18,004 nt of DNA from contig DCQM01000089.1 of NCBI GenBank assembly GCA_002323895.1, positions 14,034 through 32,037 of the forward strand, read 5' to 3'. The stretch's first letter is position 1, and each line of letters opens with the position of its first letter. The notes under the pieces are model-generated. The model had not been told where the DNA came from, ran no database searches, and worked only from the letters and a program-made list of their open reading frames with translations. Positions 13,684-18,004 of the stretch are shown piece by piece. The stretch is from Akkermansiaceae bacterium UBA1518 (GTDB taxonomy: Bacteria > Verrucomicrobiota > Verrucomicrobiia > Verrucomicrobiales > Akkermansiaceae). Both the position numbers and the translations under genes were made by a program.

Positions 13684-15357
13684 ATGGATAACAACCAAGT
13701 CCTCGATCTCTTTGTCAGTCGCAGTTTGATCGATGGTGCCCTAAAGGCTGACGTGCTCGCGGAAGTCGAAAATAGCGGAAAAGAAGCTGCCGAAATTCTT
13801 GTTGATTACCAAGTCGTCAACTCGCGTGACGACATCTGGCCGATCATTGCCCAGGAGCTCGGGGCCGAATTCGTGGATTTCAGCGATTTTGAGCCCCCCG
13901 AAGCGCTGCTATCGCTAGTTCCTGCCGGACTGGCTCGACTTCACGGCGCTTTGCCGGTTTCTTACGACGAAGGCAATATTTCAGTCGCCCTGACGGACCC
14001 GCTTAATCCCCAAATACTTGAGGATCTTCGCTTCGCTGTTGGTCATGAACTTACCTTAATTGTGGGTGCTGATCATCTCGTTGAGCAAAAAATCAACGAG
14101 CTTTACGGAGGAGAAGAGAAGGCGATGGATGATATTCTTGGTCAGCTTGACGGCGGACTGAAATTCAAGGGTGGCGAAGCAGAGATGGAGGACGAGGCCA
14201 ACTCGGCTCCCATCATGCGCTACGTAGATCTTGTTCTTTATCAGGCGATTAAGGAAAAAGCTTCCGATATTCACTTCGAGCCTTTCGAAACTGAGTTTAA
14301 AATTCGCTACCGGGTTGACGGGTCGCTTTACGAAATGACTCCGCCGCCGGTTCACCTAGCCCTTCCTATCATTTCTCGTGTGAAGGTGATGGCGAACATG
14401 AATATTGCAGAGCGCCGTATTCCTCAGGATGGGCGGATCGTGAAGCAAGTTGGAGATCAATCCGTTGATATGCGTGTTTCATCGCTTCCGACCCAGTATG
14501 GTGAGAGTGTTGTGCTTCGTGTCTTGGACCGGAATTCCGTGAACCTTAATCTGGATAATCTGGGGCTGCCGCAGCATATCCATGAATACATCCACGATAC
14601 GATCCGGATGCCGAATGGAATTTTTATTGTGACAGGACCAACTGGAGCGGGAAAAACTACTACTCTGTATGCCGCTCTCCGAGAGATTAACAAGATAGAC
14701 ACCAAGATTCTGACGGCAGAGGATCCAGTAGAATACGATGTAGATGGAATCGTTCAGGTTCCAGTGAATGACGCTATTGGGATGACTTTCGAGAGAGTGC
14801 TTCGAGCTTTTCTTCGGCAGGACCCTGATAAAATTCTGGTGGGAGAAATGCGAGACCTCGATACGGCAAAAATTGCGATTCAAGCATCATTGACCGGTCA
14901 CCTCGTGCTCTCTACTCTTCACACCAACGATGCTGCTGGAGCGGTGACTCGACTGGTTGATATGGGGACTCAACCATTCTTGGTTGCCGCTTCTCTGGAA
15001 GGAATTTTGGCTCAGCGACTTTTGCGAACGATTTGTCCGAATTGCAAGGCTCCCTACGAGCCGAGTGAAGCTATTCTCACTCAACTTGGGGTGGCTCCAC
15101 ACGAACTTGGAGACAAAAGCTTTTTCACTGGTAAGGGCTGTAAGTCTTGCGCTGATTCTGGCTATAAAGGCCGCGCCGGTCTATATGAGCTTTTGAATGT
15201 CAGCGATCCTATGCGCGAGCTCATTATCGACAGGGCACCGGCAGTGGTGATCAAGCAAAAAGCAATTGAGCTTGGCATGACTACACTCCGCGAAGACGGT
15301 CTTCGTTGTATTTACGAAGGTCGCACGACAATCGAGGAGGTTTTGAAGTATACCTAA
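13684..15357 (+). CDS. Type II secretion / type IV pilus assembly ATPase (GspE/PilB), second copy
   Basis: A 557-residue paralog of the preceding gene, 41 bp downstream. Domains: GspE N-domain (about 1-145), an acidic linker (around 145-175), the N2 domain with EKASDIHFEPFE, then the motor. All ATPase parts are intact: Walker A GPTGAGKTT (318-326), AEDPVE (345-350), Walker B ILVGEMRD (384-391), TGHLVLSTLHTN (404-415), and zinc cysteines 451, 454, 486 and 489. The two copies differ throughout, especially in their N-domains, so they are old paralogs and not a recent duplication. They might drive different pseudopili, form a mixed hexamer, or act at different steps. The start ATG is preceded by an AT-rich leader without a Shine-Dalgarno sequence. 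Confidence 0.94.
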   Translation: MDNNQVLDLFVSRSLIDGALKADVLAEVENSGKEAAEILVDYQVVNSRDDIWPIIAQELGAEFVDFSDFEPPEALLSLVPAGLARLHGALPVSYDEGNISVALTDPLNPQILEDLRFAVGHELTLIVGADHLVEQKINELYGGEEKAMDDILGQLDGGLKFKGGEAEMEDEANSAPIMRYVDLVLYQAIKEKASDIHFEPFETEFKIRYRVDGSLYEMTPPPVHLALPIISRVKVMANMNIAERRIPQDGRIVKQVGDQSVDMRVSSLPTQYGESVVLRVLDRNSVNLNLDNLGLPQHIHEYIHDTIRMPNGIFIVTGPTGAGKTTTLYAALREINKIDTKILTAEDPVEYDVDGIVQVPVNDAIGMTFERVLRAFLRQDPDKILVGEMRDLDTAKIAIQASLTGHLVLSTLHTNDAAGAVTRLVDMGTQPFLVAASLEGILAQRLLRTICPNCKAPYEPSEAILTQLGVAPHELGDKSFFTGKGCKSCADSGYKGRAGLYELLNVSDPMRELIIDRAPAVVIKQKAIELGMTTLREDGLRCIYEGRTTIEEVLKYT

Positions 15358-15463
15358 TCACCTCAACCTTGGGGATAAGTCGGCGGATTCAATTAAGATT
15401 TCGTCATTTGAAGCTTCCCCAACCTTTCTCTAAATCTTTAGAACTAACCACACACAATATCTC

Positions 15464-16756
15464 ATGGCTAATTTTCAATACATTGCACTCGATTCCAAGG
15501 GGGAACAAAAGACCGGAGTTAAGCAAGGCAATTCGGATGCGGAAGTAATTCAAGCCCTTCGAGGAGAAGGTCTTTACCCTACCCAAGTTGTCCCTGAGGG
15601 GCAGGGAACGATTTCTGCAACTCCTGGCAAGAAGGGGAAGAAAAAGACCAAGCGTAAAGCCAAAGGTAGCAAAGCGAGTAAAGTGGGTGGTAAGGTTAAG
15701 CCCAAGATCCTCATGATCTTCACCCGTCAATTGGCCACTCTGATTGACTCAGGACTGCCTCTTCTTCGTGGGTTAAACGTTCTTGGTAAGCAGGAGCCTA
15801 ATCCAGTTCTTCAAGCGACGATCAATAATATTGGGGAGTCTGTTCAAGGAGGCTCAACCTTCTCGGAGAGCCTAGGTCAGCATCCTAAGATGTTTAATAA
15901 GCTCTATGTGAACATGGTGAAAGCTGGTGAGCTTGGCGGTGTTCTTGAAGTGGTTCTCACTCGCCTCGCCGAGTATCAGGAAAAGGCCCATAAGTTGAAA
16001 GGGAAAATCGTTTCAGCGATGGTCTATCCGCTAATCGTGATGTTTATCGCGGTCGCAATTATGAGCTTCTTGATGTTGTTCATTGTTCCCAAGTTTCGCG
16101 ACATGTTTCGCGATATGGGAGATGGGGCTCAGCTTCCTTTGATTTCCCGTGTGGTCTTCGGATTCTCCGACTGGATGTTAGCCCGTGATGCCTTTCTCCC
16201 AAATTCGGTTTGGATCCTTTTCATCGCAGTAGGAGGTTGGAGTGCCTTTGGGGCTTGGGCTAGAACGGTTAAAGGTCGAAGTATAGTCGATGGTCTCAAA
16301 CTTAAGATTCCAATCTTTGGTGATATCCAAAGAAAGAGTGCAATCGCCCGCTTCAGTCGGACACTCGGAACCTTGGTAACCTCTGGTGTTCCAATTCTTC
16401 AGGCTCTTAATATTACGAGGGATACCGCGGGTAACGTGGTTGTTGCCGAGGCGATCGATAAGGTTCATGACGCTGTGAAAGAGGGTGAATCAATTGTGAC
16501 GCCAATGACGGGGTCAGGAATTTTCCCCAACCTCGTGGTTTCGATGGTCGACGTGGGGGAGGAGACTGGGCAATTGCCCGAAATGCTTTTGAAGATTGCA
16601 GATGTCTATGATGATGAGGTTGATGGCGCGGTGACTGCGCTGACCTCAATTCTAGAGCCGATTATGATCGTGATCCTTGCGCTTGTTGTGGGTGCGATTG
16701 TTTTCGCGCTATTCCTCCCATTAATCAGCGTGATTCAGAAGATGCAGGGTGGCTAG
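15464..16756 (+). CDS. Type II secretion / type IV pilus inner-membrane platform protein (GspF/PilC)
   Basis: A 430-residue polytopic protein with two copies of the T2SSF domain (about 80-205 and 290-415) and membrane segments near 184-208, 246-264 and 398-420. Typical motifs are FTRQLATLIDSGLPLLRGL (86-104), MVKAGELGGVLEVVL (151-165), FSRTLGTLVTSGVPILQAL (297-315) and MVDVGEETGQLPEML (361-375). It anchors the assembly ATPase and lifts pseudopilin subunits out of the membrane. The cytoplasmic N-domain (1-50) is joined to the first T2SSF domain by an unusual lysine-rich segment at about 56-81 (GKKGKKKTKRKAKGSK and onwards). The start ATG has no Shine-Dalgarno sequence. The single copy must serve both upstream ATPases unless another exists elsewhere. 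Confidence 0.95.
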   Translation: MANFQYIALDSKGEQKTGVKQGNSDAEVIQALRGEGLYPTQVVPEGQGTISATPGKKGKKKTKRKAKGSKASKVGGKVKPKILMIFTRQLATLIDSGLPLLRGLNVLGKQEPNPVLQATINNIGESVQGGSTFSESLGQHPKMFNKLYVNMVKAGELGGVLEVVLTRLAEYQEKAHKLKGKIVSAMVYPLIVMFIAVAIMSFLMLFIVPKFRDMFRDMGDGAQLPLISRVVFGFSDWMLARDAFLPNSVWILFIAVGGWSAFGAWARTVKGRSIVDGLKLKIPIFGDIQRKSAIARFSRTLGTLVTSGVPILQALNITRDTAGNVVVAEAIDKVHDAVKEGESIVTPMTGSGIFPNLVVSMVDVGEETGQLPEMLLKIADVYDDEVDGAVTALTSILEPIMIVILALVVGAIVFALFLPLISVIQKMQGG

Positions 16757-16769
16757 GCGTCAAGACGCC
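16756..16769 (+). terminator. Short GC hairpin at the end of the gspF/pilC gene
   Basis: GGCGT (16756-16760) and ACGCC (16765-16769) form a 5-bp GC-rich stem with loop CAAG that starts on the last base of the stop codon. The bases after it, ATTTGATT, are only weakly T-rich. It may reduce readthrough into, or protect, the pseudopilin message. Confidence 0.3.
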
Positions 16770-16771
16770 AT

Positions 16772-16800
16772 TTGATTCCTACTAATTAACCAGCTATAAA
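16772..16800 (+). promoter_or_regulatory. Sigma-70-type promoter candidate for the pseudopilin gene
   Basis: TTGATT (16772-16777) and TATAAA (16795-16800) have the optimal 17-base spacer and match consensus at four and five of six positions. The expected transcription start falls on or within a few bases of the ATG at 16806, so this mRNA would be leaderless or nearly so. This allows the pseudopilin, needed in larger amounts, to be made independently of the upstream genes. Confidence 0.45.
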
Positions 16801-16805
16801 AACTG

Positions 16806-17369
16806 ATGAACTTTGTAAAAGAACCCAAGGTAGAGCGGCTTCACAAATCTGGATTCTCGCTTATTGAACTCCTTGTAGTCGTTTCGATTATAGTGATTCT
16901 CGCCGGAATCACGATCAACGTCATGTCTTCGGTGAATCGGAAACGAGATGCCTCAACAACCTCAAAAAACATTTTGATGGTGAGGACTAAACTGGAAGCG
17001 TTTTATAATGAACAGGGTTATTACCCGGTGGGACAGGACGCCACAAGTGCATGCGTTTATAAGGCTCTTTCAGGTGATCCGACCGGTCAGGGAGCAAATC
17101 CAACGGGAACGATTTACTGGCCAGAGCTCAATGATGACCGAAATCCAGCTTTGGTGAGCGTGTTTAATGGTTTTCGAGTAATTCTCGACGGTTATGGACA
17201 ATCACTTCGCTATCGTTCCGCAAGTGATACTAATGGAAACCCGGTTCAGAATGTGAGAAATGATGGCGATTTCGACCTTTGGTCGATTGGTCCTGATGGT
17301 GAGCCTAGCGACATTAACGTGAGTGGGCTTCTCAATAACGAACAAACACAGGATGATATCTGGCAGTAA
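16806..17369 (+). CDS. GspG-like major pseudopilin
   Basis: A 187-residue prepilin. The class III signal ends at Gly16, followed by FSLIELLVVVSIIVILAGI, with Glu21 as the +5 glutamate; the prepilin peptidase would cut after Gly16 and methylate Phe17. The C-terminal DFDLWSIGPDGE (155-166) matches the calcium-binding loop of GspG, the major pseudopilin of type II secretion. RTKLEAFYNEQGYYP (60-74) is the usual GspG helix end. Compared with proteobacterial GspG (about 140 residues) it carries an insertion around 80-140 in the variable region. The 16-residue leader is longer than the common 6-8. The gene is placed directly after the platform-protein gene, so these genes probably form one export machine; substrates are not in the window. 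Confidence 0.9.
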   Translation: MNFVKEPKVERLHKSGFSLIELLVVVSIIVILAGITINVMSSVNRKRDASTTSKNILMVRTKLEAFYNEQGYYPVGQDATSACVYKALSGDPTGQGANPTGTIYWPELNDDRNPALVSVFNGFRVILDGYGQSLRYRSASDTNGNPVQNVRNDGDFDLWSIGPDGEPSDINVSGLLNNEQTQDDIWQ

Positions 17370-17405
17370 TTCCTGCCTGATCTCGTTTTCATAAGGAATT
17401 ATAAG

Positions 17406-17433
17406 CAGGCGGAGGGTAACGATCTTCCGCCTG
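17406..17433 (+). terminator. Strong hairpin after the pseudopilin gene
   Basis: CAGGCGGA (17406-17413) and TCCGCCTG (17426-17433) form a perfect 8-bp stem, extendable inward by weaker pairs, 36 bases after the pseudopilin stop. No T-run follows (GTTCTAATC), so it may act as a 3'-end stabiliser or partial terminator and not as a strict one. It also lies just 17 bases before the next start codon. Confidence 0.45.
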
Positions 17434-17450
17434 TTCTAATCAAGAAAGAC

Positions 17451-18004
17451 ATGTCCGAAGAGAGACAACCCGCTAAGAAGGCTGCACGTAAGACCGTGCG
17501 GAAAAAGAGTGCTGCCAAGCGCGCCCCTAAAAAGAACAGTAAGTCAGCAAGCTCTGACGATCAGGAGAAAGAACTTCCTCTTGGAGAAAAGCCCGCAAGC
17601 GAGGCTTCGATCGAGGATAAAGATTTAAGTGGGCAGAAGGATGAAGTCGAGCCGACCCGCAAGGCTCGCGAGCCTAAGTCGGGTGTTCGCGATGCCCGCC
17701 GCGAAGTTGCCGACGGCCCCCTTGTTGATGAAGTATCCGAAAAGCTTGTTCCCGATTTGGATGATTCTACAGAACCCAAGGAAAAAAGTGGTCCGAAGAA
17801 GCAAGCCCGAAAGAATGATTCTTCTGGACCTTCAAAGGAACAAGGTCAGGCCCGACAGGATTCCGGAGAACGCCGGGGCCGTGGACGCGGACGCAGGGAA
17901 CGTGGTGAAAAGCGTGAAGGAAAGCCAAGGGTTGCCGTGGATTCGAAAGATCTTGCCAAAAAGGCCTGGGGAATCTTCGAGTCCGAAGTCACGGAGGAAG
18001 GGTT
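17451..18004 (+). CDS. Highly charged protein with histone H1-like N-terminus (5' part, runs off window)
   Basis: ATG 17451 opens a frame of 184 codons that reaches the window end without a stop. Residues 1-32 are Lys/Ala/Arg-rich (AKKAARKTVRKKSAAKRAPKK), like bacterial histone H1-like (Hc1) tails or the basic tails of ribosome- and RNA-binding proteins. Residues 33-140 are a low-complexity, mixed-charge, probably disordered stretch. RRGRGRGRRERG (141-152) is an RG-rich nucleic-acid-binding type segment. From about 164 the sequence becomes more ordered (DSKDLAKKAWGIFESEVTEEG), apparently the beginning of a folded helical domain that continues beyond the window. I do not recognise the family. 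The composition suggests binding to DNA or RNA, but the missing C-terminal domain decides the function. It follows the secretion cluster after a hairpin, so it may be unrelated to it. Confidence 0.75.
   Translation, partial: MSEERQPAKKAARKTVRKKSAAKRAPKKNSKSASSDDQEKELPLGEKPASEASIEDKDLSGQKDEVEPTRKAREPKSGVRDARREVADGPLVDEVSEKLVPDLDDSTEPKEKSGPKKQARKNDSSGPSKEQGQARQDSGERRGRGRGRRERGEKREGKPRVAVDSKDLAKKAWGIFESEVTEEG

Noticed and set aside
11924..15357. A recent tandem duplication of the ATPase gene
   Set aside because: The two proteins differ throughout, especially in the N-terminal 150 residues, so they are old paralogs.

Overview
The window looks like chromosomal DNA of a member of the PVC superphylum, most likely a Verrucomicrobiota bacterium. 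The hints are a secreted PQQ-like propeller protein with a WPQWRG start, a secreted nickel superoxide dismutase beside a di-haem peroxidase, and several genes without a Shine-Dalgarno sequence. This placement is inferred from gene content; there is no rRNA to confirm it. I see no tRNA, rRNA, CRISPR array, insertion sequence or phage gene.

Layout. Positions 1-806 (minus) hold the 5' part of a secreted PQQ-like beta-propeller protein, divergent from a BASS-family sodium symporter (863-1846, plus). Converging on that gene is a two-gene minus-strand unit for envelope oxidative defence: nickel superoxide dismutase (3537-3082), then a di-haem cytochrome c peroxidase (3049-1916). Next comes a minus-strand series starting near 9130: the homocysteine module of methionine synthase (9130-8042), the folate/B12/reactivation modules of the same enzyme as a separate gene (7988-5250), a lipoprotein with an NlpC/P60-like Cys/His signature (5248-4487), and a SpoU-class RNA methyltransferase (4435-3749).

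The divergent region 9131-9340 carries a perfect 16-bp palindrome and a hairpin covering the ribosome binding site of the methionine synthase gene. On the plus strand infA (translation initiation factor IF-1) follows. It has no ATG, GTG, TTG or CTG start before its conserved core and seems to begin at ATC, with an Arg/Gly-rich extension. A 7TM-HD phosphodiesterase of the PgpH family (9745-11397) and ybeY (11409-11840) come next, a pairing also known from Firmicutes.

The right third (11924-17369) is a type II secretion / type IV pilus-like cluster: two tandem, intact GspE/PilB ATPases, one GspF/PilC platform protein and one GspG-like pseudopilin. A long, highly charged, partly histone-H1-like protein starts at 17451 and runs off the end.

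The most notable points are the split methionine synthase whose halves cannot be joined by one indel, the infA gene with an apparent ATC start, and the nickel SOD whose active-site histidine would be exposed by signal peptidase instead of SodX, placed next to a peroxidase able to remove its product.
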